A stretch of DNA of 64,000 nt from Enterococcus nangangensis (GCF_005405245.1 NZ_BJDR01000006.1:1-64000); one strand, 5' to 3'; shown: positions 8,585 through 18,127, counted from the first letter of the stretch. Made by a program: numbers and translations. The notes: generated by a model not told the origin, from the sequence alone.

Positions 8585-10438
8585 ATGCAGGAAAGTTATT
8601 ATAATTCATGGCTCAGCTATTATAAACGACCCTTTGGCGCGCAGCCGCTTCACAGTCAGGTAACCTTTACGATTGCGCTACCTCAAAACTGCCAGGCTAC
8701 ATTAGTCGTGCAAGGTCCTGACGCTGAATATGGGCAAGAACGATATCCTATGAAAAAGTTGAAAGAGCAGCACTATACATGCGAATATCATATCAAAGGT
8801 CAGCCAGGCCTGTATTTTTACTATTTTGAAATTAGTCAAGAAAATCAAGGAATTAGGCGCATTCAATACTATGGTGCTGGCACTAGCGGAGGTGGTGTGG
8901 GCCAACTTTATTTGAATGAGCACGAGGTTCAGCCTTATCAACTCACTTGCTATGAAAAAGATGATCCAGCTCCAGCTTGGTACTTAGAAGGCGTCGTTTA
9001 CCAAATTTTTCCGGATCGTTTTTTTAATGGAAATGAGCACAAGACCATTACTAATCCTAAAGAAAATATTTTTATTTATGGCCGCCCCACCGATGAACCC
9101 CTGTATGTCAAAAATCAGCATGGAGATATTATCCGTTGGGATTTTTATGGAGGAAATTTGCAAGGAATCCGCCAAAAAATTCCTTACTTAAAAAAACTTG
9201 GGGTGACTGTTGTATATGTAAATCCAATTTTTCAAGCTGCTAGTAATCATCGTTACGACACGGCGGATTACTTTGCAATAGATGAAATGTTAGGTAGTGA
9301 AAAAGATTTTGTCCAACTAGTAGAAGCTTTGCACGAAAATGGAATGTATCTCATTTTAGATGGTGTTTTTTCCCATGTGGGACGTAACAGTCGCTACTTT
9401 AATTATGACGGTCGCTTTGGGGCGACAGCAGGTGCTTACCAAACGCCGGCCAGTCCTTATTACGAGTGGTTTACCTTTATGGATTATCCTGATAATTATA
9501 AATCTTGGTGGGGGATTCAAGACTTACCTGAAGTCAATAAAGACCAGCGTTCCTTTCAAGAATTCATTTATGGAGATTACGAGAGTGTTTTAAGTAAATG
9601 GAATCGTTTAAAGGTGGATGGTTGGCGCTTAGATGTAGCTGATGAATTGCCGGATACGTTTATTGCTGGCATTCGCCACAATTTAGATAGTTATCAAGAT
9701 CGCGTACTTTTAGGAGAGGTTTGGGAAGATGCCTCCAATAAAATTGCTTACGGAAAACGTCGCCAATATATCTTAGAGCCACTGCTTCATGGGGTGATGA
9801 ACTATCCGTTTCGCAAAATTATTCTCGACTTTTTAACGCAACAAAAAAATGCACAAAACACTAGTTTGTCTTTAATGACTATGAAGGAAAATTATCCGCC
9901 GAAAGTTTTATTGAACAATCTCAATAATATTGGTACTCACGATACGCGGCGTATTTTTACAGAATTGAAAGAAGAAGCAGCCTTGGTCAACCTTGCTTGT
10001 GGCTTGATGTTTATGTTGCCAGGAGTGCCATGTGTTTATTATGGCGATGAAGCAGGTGTGACGGGAGAGACGGATCCCAATAATCGCAAGTTTTTCCCTT
10101 GGGAGCATATTAACCCAGACCTGTACCATAGCTATCAAAAGTGGATCAAGGTGCGCAAAGAAATCCAAGTTTTACAAAGAGGGGAGTTTGTACCATTTTA
10201 CTCGCAAGAATTATTAGGCATTTGTCGTTACGATTCTTCCGGCTATGCTTTGTATCTTTTAAATCCAGCCTTAAAAAAACAAAAAGTTGAAGTTGCAGAA
10301 TTAAACTTTGCTGGTGAAAGTCCGTTACCCTACGAAAAATTAGTGAGCTTACTAGCGGGATTGGAGTTGAAACCTCGAGACGGTTATTTAGTCGCTGAAA
10401 GCTGGGGGGCCGATGGGGAAATCATCGAGTTTTCATAG
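8585..10438 (+). CDS. GH13 alpha-glucan hydrolase (neopullulanase/amylopullulanase type)
   Basis: Cytoplasmic alpha-amylase-family enzyme that probably debranches or hydrolyses glycogen and maltodextrins. There is no signal peptide. About 120 N-terminal residues form a beta domain. The barrel follows with GVVYQIFPDRF, DGVFSHVG, nucleophile Asp350 in GWRLDVADEL, acid/base Glu378 in LLGEVWEDA, and Asp453 in GTHDTRR, so all catalytic residues are present. AAGGAGG lies upstream of ATG 8585. It follows glgP by about 90 bases across a terminator. In Lactobacillales glycogen clusters this position is usually annotated as amylopullulanase. The exact linkage specificity is not decidable from sequence. 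Confidence 0.85.
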   Translation: MQESYYNSWLSYYKRPFGAQPLHSQVTFTIALPQNCQATLVVQGPDAEYGQERYPMKKLKEQHYTCEYHIKGQPGLYFYYFEISQENQGIRRIQYYGAGTSGGGVGQLYLNEHEVQPYQLTCYEKDDPAPAWYLEGVVYQIFPDRFFNGNEHKTITNPKENIFIYGRPTDEPLYVKNQHGDIIRWDFYGGNLQGIRQKIPYLKKLGVTVVYVNPIFQAASNHRYDTADYFAIDEMLGSEKDFVQLVEALHENGMYLILDGVFSHVGRNSRYFNYDGRFGATAGAYQTPASPYYEWFTFMDYPDNYKSWWGIQDLPEVNKDQRSFQEFIYGDYESVLSKWNRLKVDGWRLDVADELPDTFIAGIRHNLDSYQDRVLLGEVWEDASNKIAYGKRRQYILEPLLHGVMNYPFRKIILDFLTQQKNAQNTSLSLMTMKENYPPKVLLNNLNNIGTHDTRRIFTELKEEAALVNLACGLMFMLPGVPCVYYGDEAGVTGETDPNNRKFFPWEHINPDLYHSYQKWIKVRKEIQVLQRGEFVPFYSQELLGICRYDSSGYALYLLNPALKKQKVEVAELNFAGESPLPYEKLVSLLAGLELKPRDGYLVAESWGADGEIIEFS

Positions 10439-10455
10439 GAATTTTCACAATTTTA

Positions 10456-10464
10456 TGCTACACT
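10456..10464 (+). promoter_or_regulatory. Possible extended -10 promoter
   Basis: TGC-TACACT at 10456-10464 is an extended -10 element 30 bases before the next start codon. No convincing -35 box is seen. Confidence 0.3.
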
Positions 10465-10494
10465 AAAGCTACTAAATTAAAGTGGGTGAAAGCA

Positions 10495-11208
10495 ATGAAT
10501 AATCCTGATTTGAAACGCCACTTTCGTTTTCCGGCTTTCCCTGATGAAACCGGCGTAAAATTAACGAATTCCCGAGAAGAACTCTTAGCTGACTTACATT
10601 TATTTACTGATTCTAATATCGATGCTAGCATGAAGACAGTTCAGCCAAAAACAGTTGACGAAAAAGAAATTATCCCCGCAGAAACACAAAACGTTACAGC
10701 TTCTAACGAAATGGAGCCAACAGGGGCAACTAATCCCGCAGCTACAACGCGGCAAGAACGTTTCCATGGCGTGCCTGAAAAAAGAAACTTTCCAGTAGGG
10801 GGGAAACGGACGCAACACGAGCGGATGCAAATGAATAGTCGGCCGACAAAAATCCAGCACACTACAACAAAAATTACGAAACCGACTGATCGTTACAACG
10901 GTCGTTCTTATTTTGTGCCGAAGTACGTACCAGCTTCTTTAATTCCTGATGAAGATCAAAAGAAAATAAGTGCAAGTGAACTTATCCAAAGCTTAAAAAA
11001 AGCACCAGAAAGTTATTTAAACTTCACAACGGCTCCTGAAGAAACGGAAAGCTCCACACCCCAAGCTCGAGAAAGCTTCGTAGCTACTCCGCCAGTCACG
11101 TCGCCAGAGCTTGGCAAAAAAAAGAGCGCTTTGGAACGTTCTTTGGCCGGTATTTTAGCGGATGAGACGGAACAAGAGCCGCTGCGCAATCGCTATTTTG
11201 AAGATTAA
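10495..11208 (+). CDS. Hydrophilic protein resembling the N-terminal linker of SftA, without the motor
   Basis: A 238-residue protein, rich in Pro, Thr, Lys and Glu, with no membrane segment and no P-loop, probably largely disordered. The N-terminus carries HFRFPAFPDETG and the middle FVPKYVPASLIPDED. As far as I recall, short motifs like these occur in the N-terminal region of the DNA translocase SftA of Bacillus, whose gene neighbours murC there; here the gene also sits directly before murC. The translocase domain is absent. ATG 10495 is chosen because GGTGA (10485-10489) precedes it; a GTG at 10486 lies inside that site. The gene is flanked by a possible promoter and a terminator. The relationship is inferred, not proven. 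Confidence 0.6.
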   Translation: MNNPDLKRHFRFPAFPDETGVKLTNSREELLADLHLFTDSNIDASMKTVQPKTVDEKEIIPAETQNVTASNEMEPTGATNPAATTRQERFHGVPEKRNFPVGGKRTQHERMQMNSRPTKIQHTTTKITKPTDRYNGRSYFVPKYVPASLIPDEDQKKISASELIQSLKKAPESYLNFTTAPEETESSTPQARESFVATPPVTSPELGKKKSALERSLAGILADETEQEPLRNRYFED

Positions 11209-11220
11209 GCTTGACGCTTA

Positions 11221-11256
11221 AGGATTGGCCCAATGTATTGTGGCCAGTCCTCTTTT
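11221..11256 (+). terminator. Rho-independent terminator
   Basis: AGGATTGGCC (11221-11230) pairs with GGCCAGTCCT (11242-11251) with one G-T pair, followed by a T-rich tail. It closes the SftA-linker-like gene. Confidence 0.8.
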
Positions 11257-11290
11257 CATGTTAACAAATGGGAGTTGCGAGAAACTCTAG

Positions 11291-11319
11291 TTGCAATTCT
11301 TTTTAAAATGTATCATAAT
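11291..11319 (+). promoter_or_regulatory. Sigma-A promoter of murC
   Basis: TTGCAA (11291-11296) and CATAAT (11314-11319) are separated by 17 bases and lie 55 bases before the murC start. Confidence 0.7.
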
Positions 11320-11374
11320 ACACAAAGTAGTTTAAACAAAAAACCTAAGTTATTTACAAAGAAGAGGGAAAAAG

Positions 11375-12736
11375 ATGACCGAAACAACAATCGATACTTT
11401 AGTAACGGATAAAAGCAAATTATTTCATTTTGTAGGAATTAAAGGAACGGGCATGAGCTCTCTTGCTTTGATTTTGCACCAAAAAGGCTACCGCGTCCAA
11501 GGCTCCGATATTGAGAAGTACTTCTTTACGCAACGGGATTTAGAAAAAGCCGGAATTCCTTTGTTGCCTTTTTCAGCTAATAATATTAAACAAGACATGA
11601 TTGTCATTGCCGGCAATGCTTTTCCAGATACTCATGAAGAAATTGAAGAAGCCAATCATTTAAATGTACCCGTTATTCGGTACCATGATTTCATTGGCAA
11701 GTTTATTCAACCTTATACGAGTATTTCCGTTAGTGGTTCTCACGGAAAAACTTCGACGACCGGTCTTTTAGCCCACGTTTTAAGTGGTGTAGCACCAACG
11801 AGTTACTTAATTGGCGATGGTACGGGTCATGGTGACCCTCACGCTAAATTCTTTGCTTTTGAAGCGTGTGAATATCGCCGCCATTTCCTAGCGTATTCTC
11901 CAGATTACTCGATCTTCACCAACATCGACTTTGATCATCCCGATTATTATACCAACATTGATGATGTCTTTAACGCCTTTCAAACGATGGCTAACCAAGT
12001 GAAAAAAGGAATCTTTGCTTATGGTGATGATCCTTATTTACGGAAAATTAAAACAGGCGTGCCAGTCTATTACTATGGTTTAAAGGAGACTGACGACATT
12101 TACGCTACCAATATTGAGCGGACAACAGAAGGCTCTGCTTTTGATGTTTATCATGGCAGTGACTTTGTGGGCCATTTTGTTTTACCGGCCTTTGGTCAAC
12201 ACAATATTTTAAATTCTTTAGGTGTGATTGCCGTGGCTTACTTTGAAAAATTAGACATGGCCTTAGTTGCCAAAGAAATGTTGACTTTTAAAGGAGTCAA
12301 GCGTCGCTTCTCTGAAAAGAAAGTCGCTGACATGGTGATTGTGGACGATTATGCTCATCATCCAGCTGAAATTAAAGCGACGATTGATGGCGCACGGCAA
12401 AAGTATCCCGATAAAGAAATCATCGCCGTTTTCCAACCCCATACTTTCTCGCGGACCATTGCTTTATTAGATGATTTTGCTGAAGCTTTGGATTTGGCAG
12501 ATAAAATTTATTTGTGTGACATTTTCTCCAGTGCCCGGGAAAAATCCGGTAACGTAAAAATTGAAGATTTAGGCGCAAAAATTAAAAAAGGGGGCACGGT
12601 CTTAAAAGAAGACAATGTTTCACCCCTTTTAGATCACCATGATGCTGTAGCAATTTTTATGGGAGCTGGGGACGTGCAAAAATTTGAAGCGGCCTACGAA
12701 AATTTATTATCTACAACTACTCATAACGTTTTATAA
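11375..12736 (+). CDS. murC: UDP-N-acetylmuramate--L-alanine ligase MurC
   Basis: Adds L-alanine to UDP-N-acetylmuramic acid with ATP, the first amino acid step of the peptidoglycan stem. The N-terminal Rossmann domain begins with [11 protein letters not shown] (about residues 17-27). The ATP loop [11 protein letters not shown] lies near residue 120, and the C-terminal Mur ligase domain contains [10 protein letters not shown]. Length of 453 residues is normal. GAGGG precedes ATG 11375. It starts a short transcript with the MaoC-fold and BI-1 genes, which follow by 15 bases and by overlap. Confidence 0.96.
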   Translation: MTETTIDTLVTDKSKLFHFVGIKGTGMSSLALILHQKGYRVQGSDIEKYFFTQRDLEKAGIPLLPFSANNIKQDMIVIAGNAFPDTHEEIEEANHLNVPVIRYHDFIGKFIQPYTSISVSGSHGKTSTTGLLAHVLSGVAPTSYLIGDGTGHGDPHAKFFAFEACEYRRHFLAYSPDYSIFTNIDFDHPDYYTNIDDVFNAFQTMANQVKKGIFAYGDDPYLRKIKTGVPVYYYGLKETDDIYATNIERTTEGSAFDVYHGSDFVGHFVLPAFGQHNILNSLGVIAVAYFEKLDMALVAKEMLTFKGVKRRFSEKKVADMVIVDDYAHHPAEIKATIDGARQKYPDKEIIAVFQPHTFSRTIALLDDFAEALDLADKIYLCDIFSSAREKSGNVKIEDLGAKIKKGGTVLKEDNVSPLLDHHDAVAIFMGAGDVQKFEAAYENLLSTTTHNVL

Positions 12737-12751
12737 AAGCGGGGGCCTTTG

Positions 12752-13237
12752 ATGGATAAAATTAAAATTGGTAAAAATATCCACGAGCTCCAAGTAGGAG
12801 ATTCGTTAAATTTAACAGAACAAATTGAGGATCGACAATTGTTGTTGTATTTAGGGTTAACCAATGACAATAATCCGTTAAATATTCAACATGACTACGC
12901 CGCAGAGACAGTTTATGAGCGGCCCCTTGTACCCGTTATTTTGTTGATGGGCTTAATTACTTCCGGTATCTCGAAGCATTTGCCAGGGCCAGGTAGCCGG
13001 ATTGTTAATTTTGCCATTAACTTTATGAAACCTGTTTATCATTATGATACGATTACTTTGACCTTCCAGTTGACTAAAATCGACGAGCGGAAAGAGGTTG
13101 TGACCTTTGACGTGGAAGGGTATAATCAAAAGGAAGAGCGTATTTTGGACGCCACGGTGATGGTGGAACCGCCGCAAACTATTTTGAATGAAGGAGTCGA
13201 TTTCAATGCAAGAAGTACAAACGAGTTCCCTGAATAA
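12752..13237 (+). CDS. MaoC-like hot-dog fold protein
   Basis: A 161-residue protein with the layout of MaoC/(R)-specific enoyl-CoA hydratases: a central segment GLTNDNNPLNIQHDYA resembling the D-x-N-P-x-H hydratase motif, where Asn-Asn-Pro-Leu-Asn-Ile-Gln-His is seen, then PLVPVILLMGLITSG for the hot-dog helix. The family acts on acyl thioesters; the substrate here is unknown. The start at ATG 12752 lies behind a G-run (12741-12745); TTG at 12749 is an alternative. It lies between murC and the BI-1 gene, and overlaps the latter. The family call is moderately certain and the physiological role is not known. Confidence 0.72.
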   Translation: MDKIKIGKNIHELQVGDSLNLTEQIEDRQLLLYLGLTNDNNPLNIQHDYAAETVYERPLVPVILLMGLITSGISKHLPGPGSRIVNFAINFMKPVYHYDTITLTFQLTKIDERKEVVTFDVEGYNQKEERILDATVMVEPPQTILNEGVDFNARSTNEFPE

Positions 13238-13886
13238 ATATTTCGCCAAGATTTATTTATTGATGGCTTTAGGTTTAGCAATGAGTGCTGCTATGAGTTT
13301 TGGTTTATTAATGGCCAATCCCTTTCAAGCGGCCTTAGTGAGTTTCGTCAATCATTTTCCTTTAGGGTTTACGGGTCTTTGGCTGGTGGAATTACTTTTA
13401 GTCATTGTCTTAGGGATGAAAGGACAAAAAAATCCTACTCTGGCTTTGACGGGCTTTGTCGCTTTTTCTTTGATTAACGGGCTGGTGATTGCCGTAACGC
13501 TTTATGCGTATGAGTTGGGTTCAGTAGTTCAAGCTTTTGTCGGGGCTAGCGCTATGTTTGTGGGTTTAGGAATTTTTGGCGCTGTAACTAAAAAAGATTT
13601 AACCGGTTTAGGTTCTGCGGCTCGCGCCTTGTTGATTGGTTTAATCATTATGATTCCTTTGAACCTTTTTATTTTTAGAAGTAGTGGAATGGAAATGTTG
13701 ATTTCTTGTTTGGCTTTAGTCGTCTTTTCTGCTTTGACGGCTTACGACCACCAAAAAATTAAAGCTTACTATCAACGCTATGGGAATCAAAACGGTATCG
13801 CCATTTTTATGGCCTTACAATTGTACTTAGACTTCATTAACTTGTTCTTAAGTCTCTTACGTTTGACGGGAAGTCGTCGGAGTTAA
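13206..13886 (+). CDS. Bax inhibitor-1 (BI-1/YccA) family membrane protein
   Basis: A 226-residue integral membrane protein with about seven hydrophobic segments, ending with a short cytoplasmic tail RLTGSRRS. The spacing of helices and the segment ALTAYDHQKIKAYY before the last helices match the bacterial BI-1/YetJ family, some members of which leak calcium in a pH-dependent way. I place the start at ATG 13206 behind AAGGAG (13192-13197). It overlaps the end of the MaoC-fold gene by 32 bases, so it is probably coupled to it. A terminator follows. The role in this organism is not evident. Confidence 0.85.
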   Translation: MQEVQTSSLNKYFAKIYLLMALGLAMSAAMSFGLLMANPFQAALVSFVNHFPLGFTGLWLVELLLVIVLGMKGQKNPTLALTGFVAFSLINGLVIAVTLYAYELGSVVQAFVGASAMFVGLGIFGAVTKKDLTGLGSAARALLIGLIIMIPLNLFIFRSSGMEMLISCLALVVFSALTAYDHQKIKAYYQRYGNQNGIAIFMALQLYLDFINLFLSLLRLTGSRRS

Positions 13887-13896
13887 ATGAAATTTC

Positions 13897-13930
13897 GAGT
13901 AGCTGCAGATTTTGCAGCTACTCTTTTTTC
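13897..13930 (+). terminator. Rho-independent terminator after the BI-1 gene
   Basis: GAGTAGCTGCA (13897-13907) pairs with TGCAGCTACTC (13913-13923), followed by TTTTTT. Confidence 0.9.
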
Positions 13931-13946
13931 TTTTTCAGTGAAGATT

Positions 13947-13955
13947 TGTTACAAT
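13947..13955 (+). promoter_or_regulatory. Extended -10 promoter of polA
   Basis: TGT-TACAAT at 13947-13955 lies 32 bases before the polA start; the -35 region is only T-rich. Confidence 0.5.
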
Positions 13956-13987
13956 GAGGAGAAAGAAGAGAGCTAAAGGAGTTTACT

Positions 13988-16627
13988 ATGAAAAAAATAT
14001 TATTGATTGACGGCAATAGTGTGGCTTACCGCGCTTTTTTTGCCTTGCATAATTCTTTGGAACGCTTTAAAAATCATTATGGACTCCATACGAATGCAAT
14101 TTATGCTTTTAAGAATATGTTAGAAAATATTTTAAAAGCTGAAGAACCTACCCATGCTTTAGTGGCCTTTGATGCGGGGAAGACAACTTTTCGTACGGCG
14201 TTTTTCCAAGAGTACAAAGCTGGTCGCGAAAAAACACCGGGGGAATTCAAAGAACAAATTCCTTTTATTAAAGAGCTAACGACGGGTCTCGGTTTAGCTC
14301 AGTACCAATTGGAAAATTATGAAGCTGATGACATTATCGGCACCTTAAGTCGCCAGGCAGCTGCTGAAGGTTTTGAGGTCGTCGTGATTTCCGGTGATAA
14401 AGATTTAACGCAATTAGCCAGTGACCAGATTACCGTGCAAGTCACTAAAAAAGGAGTCAGTGAGCTAGAAAGTTACACACCGCTTACTTTTGCGGAAAAA
14501 TATGATGGTTTGACGCCGCTGCAGATGATTGATTTAAAAGGATTAGCCGGCGATACTTCCGATAATATCCCTGGTGTCCAAGGGGTTGGACCCAAGACGG
14601 CGATTAAATTATTAAATCAATACGGTTCTGTCGAAGGTGTCTATCAACACCTTGACGAGTTGAAGGCGTCTAAGATGAAGGAAAACTTAGTACGGGACCA
14701 AGAGCAAGCAATGTTGTCGAAGCGCTTAGCGACGATTAACCAAGAAGCGCCTTTAACGATTACCTTAGCTGATCTCGCCTATACTGGACCTGATATTGAG
14801 AAGCTAATACCTTTATACCAAGAATTAGATTTCAAAAATTTCTTGCAACAAATTGCCCCTAGTACGGCGGCAACGGAAATTGCGCCTTTAGCGTATGAAG
14901 TTGTCACAGAAATCACACCAGACCTTTTTGGTACCGAAAATACCTTCTACATTGAAATGTTAGCTGACAATTATCATACAGCAGAAATTGTCGGTCTTGC
15001 TTTTGGTCATGGAGAAAAATACTACGTCTTAAAAGATTTAAGTTTGCTACAAGATTTATTTTTCCAAGAGTTCTTAAGTAATCCTCAGCAGAAAAAAATT
15101 GTCTTTGATGCTAAGCGCACTATTGTAGCTAGTCATCGTCTCGGGGCCGATTTAGCTGGAATTGAGATGGATGTTTTATTGGCGAGTTACTTATTGAATC
15201 CTAATGACAATGCCAACGATTTGGCGACGATTGCCGCAACTTTTGATTATCAAGATATTCAAACCGATGAAGAGGTCTATGGCAAAGGGGCTAAAATTGC
15301 GCTACCGGAAGACCCTGAAGTTTTCCATCAACATTTGGTGCACAAATTAAAAGCTTTACAAACCTTGCAACCACTGCTTGCTAAAGAGCTGGTGGAGAAA
15401 CAACAAGTGGAACTTTTCAATGAAATTGAACTGCCTTTATCCCAAGTCCTAGCACAAATGGAAATTACCGGAATTACTGTCGATAGCAGTCGCCTTGAAG
15501 CAATGAAAGTAGAATTCAGCGGGCGTTTAAAAGAAATCGAGGAAAAAATTTACCAAGAAGCCGGCGAAGAATTTAATTTAAACTCCCCCAAACAATTAGG
15601 GGTGATTCTCTTTGAAAAAATGGGTTTACCAGTCATTAAAAAAACAAAAACGGGCTATTCCACAGCGGTGGATGTCTTAGAGCAGCTGCGGGTGCAAGCG
15701 CCGATTGTGGATGATATTTTAACCTATCGGCAAATTGCCAAAATCCAATCGACTTACGTGGAAGGCTTGCTAAAAGTTATTGCCCCCGATCACAAGATTC
15801 ACACCCGTTACCAACAAACCTTGACCCAAACTGGCCGACTCAGTTCAGTGGATCCTAACTTACAAAATATTCCGATTCGCTTGGAAGAAGGCCGGAAGAT
15901 TCGCCAAGCTTTTGTGCCGCGAAAGGCCGATTGGTTATTGTATTCTTCTGATTACTCCCAAATTGAATTACGCGTCTTGGCGCACATTTCTAATGATGAA
16001 CATTTACGGCAAGCCTTTTTAGCTGGGGAAGATATCCACGCGGCTACCGCTCGTCGGGTCTTTGGTTTAGCACCGGAGGCCGAAGTGACCCCTAATATGC
16101 GGCGTCAAGCCAAAGCCGTGAACTTTGGCATTGTCTACGGCATCAGTGATTACGGTTTATCACAAAATTTGGGGATTAGTCGTAAACAAGCGCAAGAGTA
16201 TATTGATACGTATTTTGAAAAATATCCTGGGGTTAAGAAGTATATGGAAGATATTGTGCGGCAAGCCAAGGAAGAAGGCTTCGTGGAGACCTTATATCAC
16301 CGACGCCGCTATTTGCCAGATATTAATTCCCGCAATTACAACTTACGCAGTTTTGCAGAACGGACCGCCATTAACACGCCGATTCAAGGTAGTGCAGCCG
16401 ATATTATTAAAATCGCCATGATTCGGATGAACGAACGGTTAGCAGCCGAAAAAATGCAAGCGACCATGTTGCTACAAGTCCATGATGAATTAGTTTTCGA
16501 GGTGCCAGAAAGTGAACTTGAAAAACTCGACGCCTTAGTCAAAGAAGTCATGGAACAAGCTGTAAGTCTCAGTATTCCTTTAATTACGGAAAGTAACTGG
16601 GGCAAAACGTGGTATGAAGCGAAATAA
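13988..16627 (+). CDS. polA: DNA polymerase I
   Basis: Repair polymerase that removes RNA primers and fills gaps. The N-terminal 5'-nuclease domain (about 1-290) has intact acidic motifs (LIDGNSVAYRAFFAL, YEADDIIGTL, GDTSDNIPGVQGVGPKTA). The middle domain is a degenerate 3'-5' exonuclease: the motif I DTE triad is replaced by FYIEM, and motifs II and III are not recognisable. The polymerase domain is complete, with motif A DYSQIELRVLAH, motif B RRQAKAVNFGIVYG and motif C LLQVHDELVFE. Its 879 residues match Gram-positive Pol I. AAAGGAG precedes the ATG. mutM and coaE follow closely, giving a repair/CoA operon. Confidence 0.97.
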   Translation: MKKILLIDGNSVAYRAFFALHNSLERFKNHYGLHTNAIYAFKNMLENILKAEEPTHALVAFDAGKTTFRTAFFQEYKAGREKTPGEFKEQIPFIKELTTGLGLAQYQLENYEADDIIGTLSRQAAAEGFEVVVISGDKDLTQLASDQITVQVTKKGVSELESYTPLTFAEKYDGLTPLQMIDLKGLAGDTSDNIPGVQGVGPKTAIKLLNQYGSVEGVYQHLDELKASKMKENLVRDQEQAMLSKRLATINQEAPLTITLADLAYTGPDIEKLIPLYQELDFKNFLQQIAPSTAATEIAPLAYEVVTEITPDLFGTENTFYIEMLADNYHTAEIVGLAFGHGEKYYVLKDLSLLQDLFFQEFLSNPQQKKIVFDAKRTIVASHRLGADLAGIEMDVLLASYLLNPNDNANDLATIAATFDYQDIQTDEEVYGKGAKIALPEDPEVFHQHLVHKLKALQTLQPLLAKELVEKQQVELFNEIELPLSQVLAQMEITGITVDSSRLEAMKVEFSGRLKEIEEKIYQEAGEEFNLNSPKQLGVILFEKMGLPVIKKTKTGYSTAVDVLEQLRVQAPIVDDILTYRQIAKIQSTYVEGLLKVIAPDHKIHTRYQQTLTQTGRLSSVDPNLQNIPIRLEEGRKIRQAFVPRKADWLLYSSDYSQIELRVLAHISNDEHLRQAFLAGEDIHAATARRVFGLAPEAEVTPNMRRQAKAVNFGIVYGISDYGLSQNLGISRKQAQEYIDTYFEKYPGVKKYMEDIVRQAKEEGFVETLYHRRRYLPDINSRNYNLRSFAERTAINTPIQGSAADIIKIAMIRMNERLAAEKMQATMLLQVHDELVFEVPESELEKLDALVKEVMEQAVSLSIPLITESNWGKTWYEAK

Positions 16628-16639
16628 AGGACGGTTAAG

Positions 16640-17470
16640 ATGCCAGAATTACCAGAAGTAGAAACAGTACGGAAAACTTTGGTTCCTTTAATCCAAGGAA
16701 AAGTGATTGAAAACGTCCAAGTTTACTGGGACAAAATTATTCAAACGCCTAGTGTCGCGGAATTTTGCCAAGCCTTAGTGGGAGAAGAAGTTGTCGATGT
16801 TAAGCGCCGGGGCAAATATTTAATTTTTGAGTTGACCCATTATCAACTGATTTCTCATTTGCGGATGGAAGGAAAATACGGGCTGGCCAAAGTTGGCGAG
16901 CCTCATACTAAACATTTGCATGTTGTCTTTACCTTTAAGGACGGCTGGGAATTACGCTACTTTGATGTGCGTAAATTTGGGCGGATGTCCTTAGTGCCGA
17001 AAGGCCAAGCAGCAGTGTACCCCGGCATATTAAAATTAGGGCCGGAACCTTTTCCAGAGACTTTTGACCTGCCCGCCTTTCAAGCGGCACTGCAACGAAG
17101 TAGTAAAGAAATCAAACCTTTATTACTAGAACAAAAAGTGGTGACGGGTTTAGGGAATATTTATGTGGATGAGGCCTTGTGGGAAAGTAAAATTCATCCT
17201 TTAACCCCTGCTAAAAAGCTGACCCATGCAGAAATTAAAAAACTCCACCAAGCTATTATGGACGTCTTAGGTCGCGCTATTATTAGTGGGGGTACGACGA
17301 TTCGTTCTTATCATAATGCTGTCGGGGAAGCGGGTCATTTTCAAGTGGAGCTGGCTGTTTATGGTAAGACCGGTGAGCCATGTCCCCGTTGTCAAACCGC
17401 GATTGAAAAAATAAAAGTGGGGGGCCGCGGAACCCATTTTTGTCCCCACTGCCAAGTATTGAAGGGCTAG
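16640..17470 (+). CDS. mutM: Formamidopyrimidine-DNA glycosylase MutM (Fpg)
   Basis: Bifunctional glycosylase and AP lyase that excises 8-oxoguanine and formamidopyrimidines. The catalytic N-terminal proline and glutamate are present (MPELPEVETV), as is the helix-two-turns-helix segment with TGLGNIYVDEALW and the C-terminal zinc finger with two Cys pairs (CPRC and CPHC). Length is 276 residues. AAAGGA lies upstream of the ATG. It follows polA by 12 bases and precedes coaE by 2, consistent with one transcript. Confidence 0.96.
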   Translation: MPELPEVETVRKTLVPLIQGKVIENVQVYWDKIIQTPSVAEFCQALVGEEVVDVKRRGKYLIFELTHYQLISHLRMEGKYGLAKVGEPHTKHLHVVFTFKDGWELRYFDVRKFGRMSLVPKGQAAVYPGILKLGPEPFPETFDLPAFQAALQRSSKEIKPLLLEQKVVTGLGNIYVDEALWESKIHPLTPAKKLTHAEIKKLHQAIMDVLGRAIISGGTTIRSYHNAVGEAGHFQVELAVYGKTGEPCPRCQTAIEKIKVGGRGTHFCPHCQVLKG

Positions 17471-17472
17471 CC

Positions 17473-18078
17473 ATGACTTTTATTTTAGGACTAACCGGCG
17501 GCATTGCTTCTGGCAAGTCGTTGGTCACCAATTATTTTTTACAACAAAAGATTCCCGTCGTGGATGCTGATATAGTGGCCCGCAAAGTAGTCGCTCCAAA
17601 AACGCCAACTTTAGAACGGTTAGTTGCTGCTTTTGGCGTCGAAATATTGCAAGCAGACGGACAATTGAATCGCTCGGCTTTAGGCGCAATCGTTTTTCAC
17701 GATGATGCGGCCTTAACGCGTTTGAATCAGTTAATGGACGGAGCAATTCGGCAAGAAATTTTAACAGCGATTGCCCAGGCTAAAAAACAAGAGCTGCCAC
17801 TTTTAGTTTTGGACATTCCTTTATTATATGAAAGTCACTATGATCAGTATTGCGACAGTGTCATGGTGGTGAATGTTAGTTTGGCTACCCAAGTGACGCG
17901 TTTAATGCAGCGAAATAATTTGTCGGCTATTGAGGCCCACAATCGGATTCAAAAACAAATGCCTCTAGCTAGTAAAGTCGCCAAAGGAGATGTGGTGATT
18001 GACAATAATGGGACACCACAAGCTACCTATCAACAAGTTGAGCGCTGGTTAGCGCATCAAAATTTTAAGCGTGAATGA
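17473..18078 (+). CDS. coaE: Dephospho-CoA kinase CoaE
   Basis: Phosphorylates the 3' hydroxyl of dephospho-CoA, the last step of coenzyme A synthesis. The P-loop GLTGGIASGKS is at the N-terminus (about residues 6-16) and the DIPLLYE segment of the CoA-binding domain lies near residue 118. With 201 residues it is family-sized. ATG 17473 is chosen because it directly precedes the conserved TFILGLTGG strand, with GAAGGG upstream. An upstream in-frame ATG at 17440 would add eleven non-conserved residues and overlap mutM. The polA-mutM-coaE order is common in Firmicutes. Confidence 0.95.
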   Translation: MTFILGLTGGIASGKSLVTNYFLQQKIPVVDADIVARKVVAPKTPTLERLVAAFGVEILQADGQLNRSALGAIVFHDDAALTRLNQLMDGAIRQEILTAIAQAKKQELPLLVLDIPLLYESHYDQYCDSVMVVNVSLATQVTRLMQRNNLSAIEAHNRIQKQMPLASKVAKGDVVIDNNGTPQATYQQVERWLAHQNFKRE

Positions 18079-18080
18079 AT

Positions 18081-18127
18081 AAAGCACTAAGGGGCGAAAG
18101 GTTAATCTTTCGTCTCCTAGCGCTTTT
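18081..18127 (+). terminator. Terminator after coaE
   Basis: An imperfect long hairpin: AAAGC (18081-18085) with GCTTT and the inner arm GGCGAAAG with CTTTCGTC, closing with a run of five T. Confidence 0.8.

Noticed and set aside
12953-13249. Minus-strand frame over the MaoC-fold gene
   Set aside because: Antisense to a well-supported gene and without a ribosome site.
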